This document shows, piece after piece, positions 42,689-50,925 of a DNA stretch of 64,000 nucleotides (position 1 is the stretch's first letter; the number at the start of each line of letters is the position of its first letter). Source of the DNA: Armatimonadota bacterium (GTDB taxonomy: Bacteria > Armatimonadota > Hebobacteria > CAIYQO01); the NCBI GenBank assembly GCA_029553475.1, contig JAKPKV010000050.1, positions 59,362 to 123,361 on the forward strand. Reading direction: 5' to 3'. Under the pieces are notes generated by a model that did no database searches, was not told the DNA's origin, and saw nothing but the letters and a program-made list of their open reading frames with translations. Both the position numbers and the translations under genes were made by a program.

Positions 42689-42719
42689 AAAAACGGCCCC
42701 GCCCGCGGGGGCGAGGCCG
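42689..42719 (-). terminator. Rho-independent terminator of yebC
   Basis: Read on the minus strand, a GC-rich stem (CGGCCTCGCCC paired with GGGCGGGGCCG) is followed at once by five T residues (42689-42693). It lies about 25 bases after the yebC stop codon, which is the standard place for an intrinsic terminator. Confidence 0.75.
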
Positions 42720-42743
42720 TGGTGTGCGGGAGGCGGCCACCCG

Positions 42744-43493
42744 TTACGCCAGGGATTCCAGCGCCTCTTCGGAGAACGCCACGTTGGCGAAGACGGCCTG
42801 CACGTCGTCATTCTCTTCCAGATCTTCCAGCAGCTTCATCACTTGCTGGGCGTCTTTGCCGGTCACCGTCACCGTGGTCTGCGGCACCATGCGCGTGTCC
42901 GCTTCCTGCACGGCGATGCCGGCGGCTTCCAGCGCTTCCTTCACGGTGTAGACGTCCGCCGGGGCGGTGAGGATCTCGTAGACCTCCTCGTCCTCCGTCT
43001 TCACGTCTTCCGCGCCGGCGTCCAGCGCCGCCATCAGCATAGTGTCTTCATCCGCCGCGCCCTTGCCCACGGCGATGACGCCCTTCTGGTCAAAGAGGTA
43101 GCTCACGCAGCCGTTTTCGCCCATGTTCCCGCCGTGGGCGCGGAAGATGGAGCGCACCTCCGGCGCGGTGCGGTTGCGGTTGTCCGTCATGCACTGCACC
43201 AGCACGGCCACGCCGCCCGGGCCGTACCCCTCGTACGTGACGTCTTCGTACTGCACGCCTTCCAGCTCGCCCGTGCCGCGCAGGATGCTGCGCTTGATGT
43301 TGTCGGCGGGCATGGAGGCCTCGCGCGCCTTCTGGATGGCGTTGCGCAGGCGCAGGTTGTTATTCGGGTCGCCGCCGCCCGCGCGCGCCGCGGCGATGAT
43401 CTCCTTCGCCAGCCGCGTGAAGGTTTTGCCGCGCAAAGCGTCCATTTTGCCCTTCTTGATGCGAATATTCACCCACTTGGAATGTCCAGACAT
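42744..43493 (-). CDS. yebC: YebC/PmpR family protein
   Basis: A 249-residue YebC/PmpR-family protein. MSGHSKWVNIRIKKGKMDALRGKTFTRLAKEI is the diagnostic N-terminus, followed by GGDPNNNLRLRNAIQKAREASMPADNIKRSI and YEGYGPGGVAVLVQCMTDNRNRTAPEVRSIF. It has the usual three-domain length. Members were described as transcriptional regulators of the RuvABC type, and one group has more recently been tied to relief of ribosome stalling at proline stretches. It is transcribed alone from a strong promoter (TTGCCG-17-TATACT) and ends at an intrinsic terminator. Often it sits beside ruvC; here ruvC is absent from the neighbourhood. Confidence 0.95.
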   Translation of the reverse strand: MSGHSKWVNIRIKKGKMDALRGKTFTRLAKEIIAAARAGGGDPNNNLRLRNAIQKAREASMPADNIKRSILRGTGELEGVQYEDVTYEGYGPGGVAVLVQCMTDNRNRTAPEVRSIFRAHGGNMGENGCVSYLFDQKGVIAVGKGAADEDTMLMAALDAGAEDVKTEDEEVYEILTAPADVYTVKEALEAAGIAVQEADTRMVPQTTVTVTGKDAQQVMKLLEDLEENDDVQAVFANVAFSEEALESLA

Positions 43494-43567
43494 GCGTCGC
43501 GTCTCCCGTCGTCCTCGCCGTCGCGGTGATGGCCCCCGCGGGGCCGGCGCCCCGCGCGTGTCGCGTT

Positions 43568-43596
43568 AGTATACCATGCCCGTCGCGGCACGGCAA
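43568..43596 (-). promoter_or_regulatory. Strong promoter of yebC
   Basis: On the minus strand TTGCCG (43591-43596) and TATACT (43568-43573) are 17 bases apart, with TGG just before the -10, an extended -10 arrangement. The predicted transcript starts near 43561 and has a leader of about 70 bases. Confidence 0.75.
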
Positions 43597-43774
43597 AAGC
43601 AGCCCGTCACGACGAGGCAAAATCCGGGCGCGCCCGCCGCACTCCCGCGCGCGCTCAGGCATACGCGCGCCGCGTTCCGGGTATAACCCGCGTACCAGGC
43701 GCACGGCTGCCGGCCAGCGGGCCGCCATGACCTCTCCGCGGGCGGGGTCATGGCGGGAAAATGCCCGCGGGGCC

Positions 43775-43804
43775 TTCCAGAGAACCGGCAAAACCTGCTA
43801 CAAT
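43775..43804 (+). promoter_or_regulatory. Extended -10 promoter of the kinase-phosphatase unit
   Basis: TGCTACAAT (-10 TACAAT at 43799-43804 with TG extension) is preceded after 18 bases by TTCCAG (43775-43780). It predicts a leader of about 140 bases before the kinase ATG at 43953. The remaining gap sequence (43494-43952) contains only GC-rich hairpins and this divergent promoter pair. Confidence 0.55.
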
Positions 43805-43952
43805 AGCCGATATTGGCTGGATGCCGGCGAATTCTTCTTTTTTATCCAGTGCGTGCGGCTGGCTGGCCGCGGGTGGGGGCGCCGGACACCCTGGTACCAC
43901 CGGCGCGGGATTTATCCGGGCCCATATTTCGCAGTTATTCCGAGGAGTCTCG

Positions 43953-44999
43953 ATGGGCGTGATCGCCGTCCGCTGTCCCAACTGCGGGATGAAGCGGGAT
44001 GTAGATGAAACGTTCGTCCGCCGGACGGTGAAGTGCCTGCGGTGCGAACGCCCGTTTTCCGTCAAGGCCGCCATCAGCGCGCTGCATCACTTTTCCGGCT
44101 CGCTGGTGGCTGGAAAATATCTGTTGCGCGAGCTCATCGGCGAGGGCGGGTTCGCGCTGGTCTTTCGCGCCGAGGAAGTGGCGGCCAATCGCGCCATGCG
44201 CGCGGTGGCGGTGAAGCTGATCTACCCCGACCCGGAGATCGCCCGCGAGGCGCAGGCGGAAGAGCTCATCGCCATCTTAAAAAATTCCCACCCCTTCATC
44301 GTCCACGGCATCAGCGCCGGCGTCTGCGAACTGGGCGGCCTCAAGTGGCTGTACCTGGTGATGGAGCTGGCGGACGAGACGCTGGATATGCGCATGAAGC
44401 GCGGCCCGCTGCCCCCCCGCGAAATCTGGACCGTCACCGAGCATATCGTCTCCGGCCTCGCGTTTCTGCATAAAGATCCCGACCGGCTGGTGCATCGCGA
44501 CCTGAAGCCGGCGAACATCCTGCGCGTGGGCGCCTACTGGAAGCTGGCCGACTTCGGGTTGGCCTACGCCATGGAAAAATCCGAACATCCCGGCCGCCCG
44601 AAGGGCGGCACCGAGCGGTATATTCCCCCGGAAGGTTTCGAAGGCGTCATCACCCCGGCGTGGGACATGTGGTCGCTGGGCGTGCTGCTCGCCGAGGTGT
44701 TCACCGGCGAGCACCCCTTTGAGAGCGACCGGCACATCCTCTTCGCCATCACCCACCTGGAGCCGACCATCCCAGATGATCTGCCGGTGCCTTTCGGCGA
44801 AATCATCCGCGGGTGCCTGGTGAAGAAGCGCTCCATGCGCTGGACGGCGCCGCAGGTGCTGGCGGCGCTGAACGCCGCGCAGGGCCTGCGCGCCACGCTC
44901 TCCGCCTACCGGTGGAGCTTCACCCAGGCGCTGGGCCGCCTGGGCAACGGCAAAGCCGCGCGCGGCGGCACGCCGGCGGCGCGCAAAGGCGAGGACTGA
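43953..44999 (+). CDS. Zinc-ribbon Ser/Thr protein kinase
   Basis: A 348-residue cytoplasmic eukaryotic-like kinase. Residues 6-35 form a zinc ribbon (VRCPNCGMKR; VKCLRCERPF). The kinase domain runs from about 50: LIGEGGFALVFRAEE is the glycine-rich loop, K88 in VAVKLIY binds ATP, D183 lies in VHRDLKPANIL and D200 in LADFGLA; PPEGFEG, WDMWSLGVLLAEVFTGEHPF and a final helical lobe follow. All catalytic residues are present. No transmembrane or sensor domain is seen, so the zinc ribbon may mediate partner binding. It is followed after 30 bases by a PP2C phosphatase, the classic reversible pair. GAGGAG precedes the start, and upstream open sequence in frame is rejected. Confidence 0.9.
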   Translation: MGVIAVRCPNCGMKRDVDETFVRRTVKCLRCERPFSVKAAISALHHFSGSLVAGKYLLRELIGEGGFALVFRAEEVAANRAMRAVAVKLIYPDPEIAREAQAEELIAILKNSHPFIVHGISAGVCELGGLKWLYLVMELADETLDMRMKRGPLPPREIWTVTEHIVSGLAFLHKDPDRLVHRDLKPANILRVGAYWKLADFGLAYAMEKSEHPGRPKGGTERYIPPEGFEGVITPAWDMWSLGVLLAEVFTGEHPFESDRHILFAITHLEPTIPDDLPVPFGEIIRGCLVKKRSMRWTAPQVLAALNAAQGLRATLSAYRWSFTQALGRLGNGKAARGGTPAARKGED

Positions 45000-45029
45000 C
45001 GCGGCGGGACCGGGCCGCGGAGGCAGGGC

Positions 45030-45818
45030 ATGATGATGGGATGGGAGGAACCGGAAGAGCTGTTCGTCCCGACCGGGGGCACGGGCCCGCGGGCGGCCGG
45101 CGGCAGCGATATCGGCTCGCGGCGCGCGGATAACGAAGACGCGCAGCTCTGCGATGCGGCGCGCGGCCTTTTCCTCATCGCCGACGGCATGGGCGGCCAC
45201 GCCGCCGGCGAGCAGGCCAGCGCGCTGGCCGTGCAGACGCTGGACACCGAACTGAGCGCCGTGCGCCTGGATGCCGCCATCGCCGCCGGCGCCGATGCCG
45301 CGCGAGCGCTCGTCACCGAGGCGCTGCTCGCCGCCGACGCCGCCATCACCCGCGCCGGCGAGCACCACCCCGAATGGAAGGACATGGGCACCACCGCGGT
45401 GGTGGCCTGCCTGGCCGGCGACGCCCTCTACCTGGCGCACGTCGGCGACAGCCGCGCCTATCTGCTGCGCGACGGCGAGATCCGCGCGCTCACCCGCGAC
45501 CACACGGTGGCGATGACGCTGGTGGACGACGGCGACATCACGCTGGAGGAAGCCCGCACCCACCCGCTGCGCAACCGCCTGTCGCAGGTGCTGGGCGGGC
45601 ATGGCGCCCTCCATCCCGATTTCGCCCACCTGCCGGTCCGGCCCGGCGACCGCATCCTGCTCTGCACCGACGGCCTCTACGACATGCTCACCGACGAAGA
45701 GATCGCCGAGATCGTCAACTTCTCCGCCAGCCCCGACGAAGCCGTCTACGCCCTCATCGCGGCCGCCGACGACGCCGGCGGCCGCGACAACATCACCGTC
45801 GTCGCCGTGTTCGTCTAA
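45030..45818 (+). CDS. PP2C-family Ser/Thr phosphatase
   Basis: A 262-residue PP2C (PPM) phosphatase. Family motifs are GSRRADNEDAQL, LFLIADGMGGHAAGEQAS (metal Asp and Gly), MGTTAVVACLAGDALYLAHVGDSRAYLLRDGEIRALTRDHT, LSQVLGG, RILLCTDGLYDMLTDEEI and GGRDNITVVAVFV. It removes phosphate from Ser/Thr and needs Mn or Mg. The N-terminal 25 residues (MGWEEPEELFVPTGGTG) are an acidic extension. It follows the kinase by 30 bases with GGAGG upstream and three consecutive ATG codons at the start, so the exact initiation codon could shift by one or two. The likely substrate is the upstream kinase and its targets. Confidence 0.93.
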   Translation: MMMGWEEPEELFVPTGGTGPRAAGGSDIGSRRADNEDAQLCDAARGLFLIADGMGGHAAGEQASALAVQTLDTELSAVRLDAAIAAGADAARALVTEALLAADAAITRAGEHHPEWKDMGTTAVVACLAGDALYLAHVGDSRAYLLRDGEIRALTRDHTVAMTLVDDGDITLEEARTHPLRNRLSQVLGGHGALHPDFAHLPVRPGDRILLCTDGLYDMLTDEEIAEIVNFSASPDEAVYALIAAADDAGGRDNITVVAVFV

Positions 45819-45897
45819 TCCCGGCGCACGGGCGCGCGTTTAACCGCCCCCGCGCGCCGGGCATCACTACCATGACTCTCACACCGGGATACCGCTT

Positions 45898-47214
45898 ATG
45901 CTCACGCGATACTGCTGCCTGCTGCTCCTCGCCGCCGCCGCGCTGGCCGGCGCGCAGGCGCCCTATACCCCCCCGGCGTACCCGCGGGTGCTGGCGGGCG
46001 CGGCGCCGCTGCGCATGCTGGTGGCGTCGCGGCAGGCGATGCTCGCCTGGAAGGGCGCGGCGGCGGTGACGGTCATCAACGGAGAGGACCGCACGGTCGC
46101 CCTCGCCATGCGCGCCGGGGAGATGCTCGGCATCGCGCGGGGCGCGGACGGCCGCACGTCGCTGCGCAAGGACGGCGCCAACCTCCGCGCCGCGCCGCAG
46201 ATCGTCCGGCTGGAATCACAAGAGGCCATCAAGCTCTGGACGCCGACGCCGGACACCTGGACGGCCTATCCGGCGCCGCTGCTCATCATCACCCTCCCCG
46301 ACGGCACCGTCAGCGCGGCGGTGGAGCTGCCGCTGGAGGAATACCTGCGCGACGTGCTGCCCGCCGAGGTGGTGCCCTCTTTTCACCCGCAGATGATGCG
46401 CGCGCAGGCGATCGTGGCGCGCACCTACGCCCTCTGCAAGCTGGGCCGCCACGCCGACGAAGGCGCGGACGTCTGCGCGGACGTGCACTGTCAGGTCTTC
46501 GGCCCAGCGAACCGCCGCGCGAAGAGCACCGAAGAGGCGATCGCCGCCACGAAGGGACTCATCCTCCTCCACCGCGAGAGACTGGCGGAGCCTTATTACA
46601 GCTCCTGCTGCGGCGGCATCACCGATGACGCCGGCTACGTGTGGGGGCCGGAATACGCCCGCGCCTACCTGGAAGGCGTGCTGGATGCCCCGCGGACGAC
46701 GAACCCGGGCGACGTGCGCATCACCGAGCTGCTGGGGATGAAGGACGGCTACTGCGCCGCGTCATCGAGCTACCGCTGGGAGCGCCGCTATCCCGCCGCC
46801 GAGGTGAACGCGCTGGTGGCGAAGAACCTGCCCATCGTCACCGGCGATCCGAAGGTGACGATGGCGACGGTGAGCGACCTGCGCGTGGAAGAGCGCACCC
46901 CGCGCGGGCGCGTCGCCACCCTGCGCGTGGAAGGCGGCGGCGCCAGCATCCTCGTCTTCGGCGATCAGGCGCGCTGGCTCTTCGGCTCCGGCGTGCCCGG
47001 CGGGGACGGCTTGTGGAGCGCGCTCTTCGACATCACCCTCACCCGCGACGCCGCCGGCACGCCGACCGCCTACCTCATCCGCGGCGCCGGCCGCGGCCAC
47101 GGCCTCGGCCTCTGCCAGTGGGGCGCCGAGGGCCGCGCCCGCGCCGGACAGACCTTCCGCCAGATTCTGCGCGCCTACTATCCCGGCACGCGCTTGAGCG
47201 ACGAGAAGCCGTGA
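45898..47214 (+). CDS. SpoIID/LytB domain protein, secreted
   Basis: A 438-residue exported protein (signal peptide MLTRYCCLLLLAAAALAGAQ). The SpoIID/LytB domain spans about 125-430: VELPLEEYLRDVLPAEVVPSFHPQMMRAQAIVARTYAL, TKGLILLHRERLAEPYYSSCCGGITDDAGYVWG and GRGHGLGLCQWGAEGRARAGQTFRQILRAYYPGT. SpoIID is a lytic transglycosylase acting on peptidoglycan stripped of stem peptides, and the conserved Glu in LPAEVVP is its catalytic residue. Sporulation genes are not otherwise evident, so it is likely a general wall remodelling enzyme as in other non-sporulating relatives. It lies 79 bases after the phosphatase and could be part of the same transcription unit. A 13-base duplication (AGCCGTGACGTGT) straddles the stop. 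Confidence 0.85.
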   Translation: MLTRYCCLLLLAAAALAGAQAPYTPPAYPRVLAGAAPLRMLVASRQAMLAWKGAAAVTVINGEDRTVALAMRAGEMLGIARGADGRTSLRKDGANLRAAPQIVRLESQEAIKLWTPTPDTWTAYPAPLLIITLPDGTVSAAVELPLEEYLRDVLPAEVVPSFHPQMMRAQAIVARTYALCKLGRHADEGADVCADVHCQVFGPANRRAKSTEEAIAATKGLILLHRERLAEPYYSSCCGGITDDAGYVWGPEYARAYLEGVLDAPRTTNPGDVRITELLGMKDGYCAASSSYRWERRYPAAEVNALVAKNLPIVTGDPKVTMATVSDLRVEERTPRGRVATLRVEGGGASILVFGDQARWLFGSGVPGGDGLWSALFDITLTRDAAGTPTAYLIRGAGRGHGLGLCQWGAEGRARAGQTFRQILRAYYPGTRLSDEKP

Positions 47215-47327
47215 CGTGTGGCAAAAGCCGTGACGTGTTGCCGGTCTTGCGGTCCCGCGCCGCCATCTCCCGCTGGCGCGGACCTGCCATCTTCGGGTAT
47301 ACTACGCACCATGGAGATACCGGTGCG

Positions 47328-47654
47328 ATGACCCCTGACCAGGAGACCTGCTGCCTCGAGCTGATCACCCACGCCGGCATGGGCCGGTCGGAAGCCTACG
47401 CGGCGCTGCGCGCGGCGAAGGCGGGCGATTTCGCCGCCGCCGCCGCGCACCTGGCGGAGGCCGAGCGCGCGCTGGGGCGGGCGCACACCGCGCAGACGAC
47501 GCTGCTGGCGGGCGAGGCGCGGGGGGTGGGCATGACGCCCAGCCTGCTGCTGGTGCACGCGCAGGACCAGGTGATGACCGCCATCGCGGAGCGCACCCTC
47601 ATCGCCGAGCTCATCGAGCTGTACCGCCGCCTGGAGACTGCTCATGCCTGCTGA
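47328..47654 (+). CDS. chbA: Orphan PTS EIIA component, lactose/cellobiose (ChbA/LacF) type
   Basis: A 108-residue, full-length EIIA of the lactose/chitobiose PTS family. CCLELITHAGMGRSEAYAAL, AKAGDFAAAAAHLAEAERAL, AHTAQTTLL and PSLLLVHAQDQVMTA cover the three-helix bundle; H77 is the phosphorylated His and D80 the metal-binding Asp of the trimer core. Normally it takes phosphate from HPr and passes it to EIIB. No EIIB, EIIC, HPr or enzyme I is nearby, so it may be regulatory or use a distant partner. Its last 11 bases overlap the chbG start, hence tight coupling. The ATG at 47328 lacks a strong Shine-Dalgarno site; TATACT (47298-47303) could be a -10. Confidence 0.85.
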   Translation: MTPDQETCCLELITHAGMGRSEAYAALRAAKAGDFAAAAAHLAEAERALGRAHTAQTTLLAGEARGVGMTPSLLLVHAQDQVMTAIAERTLIAELIELYRRLETAHAC

Positions 47655-48408
47655 CGCCGTCATTATCAACGCCGATGACCTGGGCCTGTGGCCATCCGTG
47701 GACAAGGGCATCTTCGACGCCTGGACCGCCGGGGTCATCAGCGACTGCTCCGTCTTCGCCACTGCGCCCAACCTGCACGAAGTGCTGCGCCGCGCCACCG
47801 CGTTCGGCCTGCCGGTGGGCGTCCACCTGAACCTGACGAACGGCGCGCCGTTGAGCAATCCGCGCGTCATCCCCGGGCTGGTCACCGAAGACGGCCGCTT
47901 CATGAAGCGCCGCCGGTGGCAGCGTCCGGTGTCCAAAGAGCAGATTCGCCGCGAGTTTCTCAAGCAGATCGAGGCGGTGCAGGCCGGCGGCGTGCAGCCG
48001 TCGCACCTGGACTGCCACCATCACATTCAGCTCTTCATGGAAGTGCAGGACGTGCTCGTGGAGATGGCCCAGCGCTTCCACCTGCCCGTGCGCGCGGTGG
48101 ATCCCATCATGCGCGACATCATCCGCGAAGCCGGCGTCGCCACCCCCGACCATTTTTCCATGCAGTTCTACAACGCGCAGGCCACCGTGGAAACGCTCAT
48201 CGCGCTGGTGGAAGACACCCCCAACGGCGTGCTGGAGATCATGTGCCACCCCGGCTATGCAGACGCGAACTGCCCCAGCTCGTATAACGAGGAGCGCGCG
48301 CGGGAGCTCATCGCCCTCACCGACCCGCGCTGGCGCACCTTCATGGCCGCCCGCGGCATCCGCCTGATCAGCTACGCGCAGCTCTCCGATCCCGCCACCC
48401 GAGTGTGA
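47644..48408 (+). CDS. chbG: ChbG/YdjC family carbohydrate deacetylase
   Basis: A 254-residue member of the YdjC/ChbG/HpnK family. VIINADDLGLWPSVDKGIFDAW carries the D-D-L-G metal motif (D11, D12), VGVHLNLTNGAPLS the first His, SHLDCHHHIQLF the zinc His cluster and LEIMCHPGYAD the general base region. In E. coli, ChbG deacetylates chitobiose and chitotriose (as 6-phosphates) so that the chb operon can be induced. Adjacent to a ChbA-like EIIA, a similar role on an imported N-acetyl disaccharide is the best inference. It overlaps the EIIA gene by 11 bases, and is followed directly by one arm of an inverted-repeat pair. Confidence 0.87.
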   Translation: MPADAVIINADDLGLWPSVDKGIFDAWTAGVISDCSVFATAPNLHEVLRRATAFGLPVGVHLNLTNGAPLSNPRVIPGLVTEDGRFMKRRRWQRPVSKEQIRREFLKQIEAVQAGGVQPSHLDCHHHIQLFMEVQDVLVEMAQRFHLPVRAVDPIMRDIIREAGVATPDHFSMQFYNAQATVETLIALVEDTPNGVLEIMCHPGYADANCPSSYNEERARELIALTDPRWRTFMAARGIRLISYAQLSDPATRV

Positions 48409-48424
48409 CGCCCGGCGGGAACCC

Positions 48425-48533
48425 GGCGGTCGGACCGCCGGCATCCTGCCGGCACACGCCCTGGACGGTCGCGATGGCCAGTGGCCGGCTGGAAGCCGGC
48501 GATCCGGCCGCCGGGCAGCGGCCGCTGTGCGCA
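48425..48533 (+). repeat. 109-bp dispersed repeat (copy A)
   Basis: This block, rich in GCCGGC/CCGGC hairpins, recurs in reverse orientation at 52141-52249 with only scattered differences. Both copies abut gene ends: this one starts 17 bases after the chbG stop and the other ends at a HAD-gene stop codon. It contains GGTCGGACCGCCGGC and TGGCCGGCTGGAAGCC stems like REP elements seen in other environmental genomes. Confidence 0.75.
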
Positions 48534-48555
48534 AAGCCAACGCCGTCGTCATGCG

Positions 48556-48891
48556 CTAGGTGTCGCGTGTCGCTGATTCGTCGTCCTCGGCGTCGTGGCG
48601 CGCCGCCGCCGCCAGGGATGCGCCGAAGGCGTCCTCGCGGTCGTGGCTTTCCGCCCGCATGCGCGCCCAGCGCTCGCGCGCGTCCTGCACGCCGCTGACC
48701 ACGGTGAGGATGAGCAGCAGCGTGGCGACGATGAAGCAGAGGGTGGCGCCGGCGCCGCCGAGCAGCGTGCCCAGCCCGGCCACCGCGAAGGCGAGGCCGA
48801 GCAGCAGCAGGTAGCGGCGGGTGCGTCCCAGCGCCAGATACGCGAGGGCGAGGGCGATTCCGCTCCCGATCAGGATCAGCGCGACCGTCAT
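48556..48891 (-). CDS. Small membrane protein downstream of cdaR
   Basis: A 111-residue membrane protein with three or so hydrophobic segments at residues 2-24, 29-48 and 50-68 (VALILIGSGIALALAYLALG; LLLGLAFAVAGLGTLLGGAG; TLCFIVATLLLILTVVSGV) and a charged C-terminal tail of 40 residues. I do not recognise the family. It begins 15 bases after cdaR ends, on the same strand, so it is the third gene of the c-di-AMP synthase operon and might be linked to the cyclase complex at the membrane. Its ribosome-binding site GGGAGGAGG is at the usual distance. Confidence 0.6.
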   Translation of the reverse strand: MTVALILIGSGIALALAYLALGRTRRYLLLLGLAFAVAGLGTLLGGAGATLCFIVATLLLILTVVSGVQDARERWARMRAESHDREDAFGASLAAAARHDAEDDESATRDT

Positions 48892-48906
48892 CGCCTCCTC
48901 CCCCGG

Positions 48907-49854
48907 CTAATCGCGCCGGGTCACCCGCAGGTCCACGCGCGCTTCCATCCCCTCCACCACGCGCAGGCCGTCGGGCACTTTCAGGCGCGCGGTGCGGGTT
49001 TCGTCGCGCCGCAGCTTGCTCACGTCCAGCGGCTCCGTCTCCAGGTAGGCGGGCTGGCGCGCCAGGTCGGCCGGATCGCCGCTCAGCGTCACCTCGTCGG
49101 GGCGCACCTTCTCCACCGCCACGTCGTAGCCCGCCGGGCGGTGAAGCAGCTCGGGCGCGCGCACCGCCACGCGCCGGGTGGTCTGCTCGCCGGTGAGCGA
49201 CGCCGCGCGCACCGCCACCGTGGGGGTGAGGATGCGCACCTGGGCGCTGAGTTTGTTGTCCTCGGTGATCGCCTGCGGCTCCAGGGAGCGCGGGGCGGTG
49301 AACGGCGTGGTGGGGTCCACCGCGACGGTGACGTACTTGATGGCGTCCAGCTCCTGCCGGGAGCGCGCCTCCACCGTCACCGTCTCCGGCTCCAGCACGT
49401 ACGAGCCGACGGTGGTGCCCGGCGGGGGCGTGACGATGAAGGAGACCTTCACCGGAAATTGATCCTGGACCAGCCGCGTGACCACCAGCGTCGGCTTCAC
49501 CATCGGCAGCACGGTGAGGCCATCCGGGCCGTTCACCACGGCCTCCGCCTGGATCGTCGAGCGCGCGCCGCTCACGCGGGCGGTATTCACGTGCGAGACA
49601 TCCACCACGGCGCGCAGATCCTGCGGCAGCAGCTCTTTCACGACGTTCTCGCGCCCTTTCACGCCGACGCGAATGGCGCCGCTGTCCGGGTGCAGTTGCA
49701 CGTCAAACCCCGCCGGCGGCGTGCCTTTCAGGTTGACGGGCACCACCAGCATGCGCGAGGTATCCGGCCCGCCATAGACGAGCCGCACGTAGATCCAGAG
49801 GAAGATGGCCAGCACCACCGCCAGCACCACCGGCGCGGCATTCGGGCGCATCAT
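48907..49854 (-). CDS. cdaR: CdaR (YbbR-domain) regulator of c-di-AMP synthase
   Basis: A 315-residue single-pass membrane protein with YbbR repeats. The N-terminal segment PVVLAVVLAIFLWIYVRLVYG is the anchor; at least three YbbR-like units follow, seen in VPVNLKGTPPAGFDVQLHPD, FPVKVSFIVTPPPGTTVGSY and RRVAVRAPELLHRPAGYDVA, with the periodic V-x-P-x-x-V-x-V-x-G pattern (DEVTLSGDPADLA). In Firmicutes CdaR binds CdaA and tunes cyclic di-AMP synthesis from outside the membrane. Its start overlaps the cdaA stop by four bases (ATGA), a clear translational coupling. Confidence 0.9.
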   Translation of the reverse strand: MMRPNAAPVVLAVVLAIFLWIYVRLVYGGPDTSRMLVVPVNLKGTPPAGFDVQLHPDSGAIRVGVKGRENVVKELLPQDLRAVVDVSHVNTARVSGARSTIQAEAVVNGPDGLTVLPMVKPTLVVTRLVQDQFPVKVSFIVTPPPGTTVGSYVLEPETVTVEARSRQELDAIKYVTVAVDPTTPFTAPRSLEPQAITEDNKLSAQVRILTPTVAVRAASLTGEQTTRRVAVRAPELLHRPAGYDVAVEKVRPDEVTLSGDPADLARQPAYLETEPLDVSKLRRDETRTARLKVPDGLRVVEGMEARVDLRVTRRD

Positions 49855-50726
49855 CGCGTCACCTCCCCGCTGGTGACGCCCTCACCCTCCGGCGCGGCTT
49901 TGGGCGGCTCGCGGCGCCAGAAAGGTCGGTTGCCTTCGCTCGGCGGCGGCTGCAGCAGCGCCAGCAGCTTCTCCTTCAGCCCGCCCACCGACAGGTTGCT
50001 GATCATCTCCCCGTCCACCGCCAGCGAAATGGCCCCCGTCTCTTCGGACACGACGACCACCACCGCATCCGTCACCTCGCTCAAGCCGATGGCCGCGCGG
50101 TGGCGGGTGCCGCTGCGCGGGCTGTCGTCGCGGCTGGTGAGCGGGAACAGGCACATCGCCGCCGCCACCTGGTACTGCGAGATGACCACGCCGCCGTCGT
50201 GCATCGGCCCGCCGGGATGAAAGATCGTCTGCAAGAGCTCGCTGGAGACGGTGCCGCCGATGCGCCGCCCGGTGGAGATGATGTCGTTCAGCCCCACTTC
50301 GCGCTCGATGGCGATCAGCGCGCCGATCTTCTTCTCGGAGAGCCGCCGCGCCGCGCGCACCACGTCGTTGATGGCCGCCACGATATCCTGGTTCGCCGCC
50401 GGGCGGAAGGCCTCGCGGAGGAACTTGCCGCGCCCGAGCTGCTCGATCACCAGGCGCAGCTCCGGCTGGAAGAGGATGATGAGGGTGATGACCCAGTTTT
50501 GCAGGATGACGGAGAGCACCCAGTGGGTGACTTTCAAACTGAGGAATTTGGCCCCCGCCACCAACACCATGACGGCGACGAAACCTTTGATGAGCTGGAC
50601 GGCGCGCGTGCCGCGCACCAGGCGCAGCAGGAAGAAGATGCCGAGCGCGACCACGAGAATGTCGAAGACATCCGCGATGCCGAAGGGCAGAAAGATCTGC
50701 TTCAACCACGCGAGAAAAGTTCCCAT
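49851..50726 (-). CDS. cdaA: Diadenylate cyclase CdaA
   Basis: A 291-residue membrane-bound diadenylate cyclase that makes cyclic di-AMP from two ATP. Three hydrophobic segments lie in the first 90 residues (VFDILVVALGIFFLLRLV; LIKGFVAVMVLVAGAKFLSL; WVLSVILQNWVITLIILF). The DAC domain carries GALIAIEREVGLNDIISTG, the catalytic HDGGVVI and TRHRAAIGLSE, the DGG and RHR signatures. The C-terminus is a Pro-rich tail. It is the first gene of the cdaA-cdaR-membrane protein operon, served by a promoter at 50760-50789. Presence of this system suggests potassium and turgor control by cyclic di-AMP; in Gram-negative-type phyla it is less common than in Firmicutes. Confidence 0.95.
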   Translation of the reverse strand: MGTFLAWLKQIFLPFGIADVFDILVVALGIFFLLRLVRGTRAVQLIKGFVAVMVLVAGAKFLSLKVTHWVLSVILQNWVITLIILFQPELRLVIEQLGRGKFLREAFRPAANQDIVAAINDVVRAARRLSEKKIGALIAIEREVGLNDIISTGRRIGGTVSSELLQTIFHPGGPMHDGGVVISQYQVAAAMCLFPLTSRDDSPRSGTRHRAAIGLSEVTDAVVVVVSEETGAISLAVDGEMISNLSVGGLKEKLLALLQPPPSEGNRPFWRREPPKAAPEGEGVTSGEVTR

Positions 50727-50759
50727 ACGCCCACCCGCCGCCCGCCGCGGCGCGTCCTC

Positions 50760-50789
50760 ATCTTACCAGAGACGCGGGGCGGGCGTCCA
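50760..50789 (-). promoter_or_regulatory. Promoter of the cdaA operon
   Basis: On the minus strand TGGACG (50784-50789) is followed after 18 bases by TAAGAT (50760-50765), with TGG just before it as in extended -10 promoters. The leader to the ATG at 50726 would be about 25-30 bases. Confidence 0.55.
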
Positions 50790-50925
50790 GCCGCATCGGG
50801 GTTAAGCGTGACGCGCAGGTGGAATACTATTTCCGCGGCGTCCCGCTTCCCACGGCGCTGCTTTGACGCACAGCTATCTCAGTGTTATGCTGGAGGAGAG
50901 GCGGCGCGTGAGAGGCGCGTCCGGC

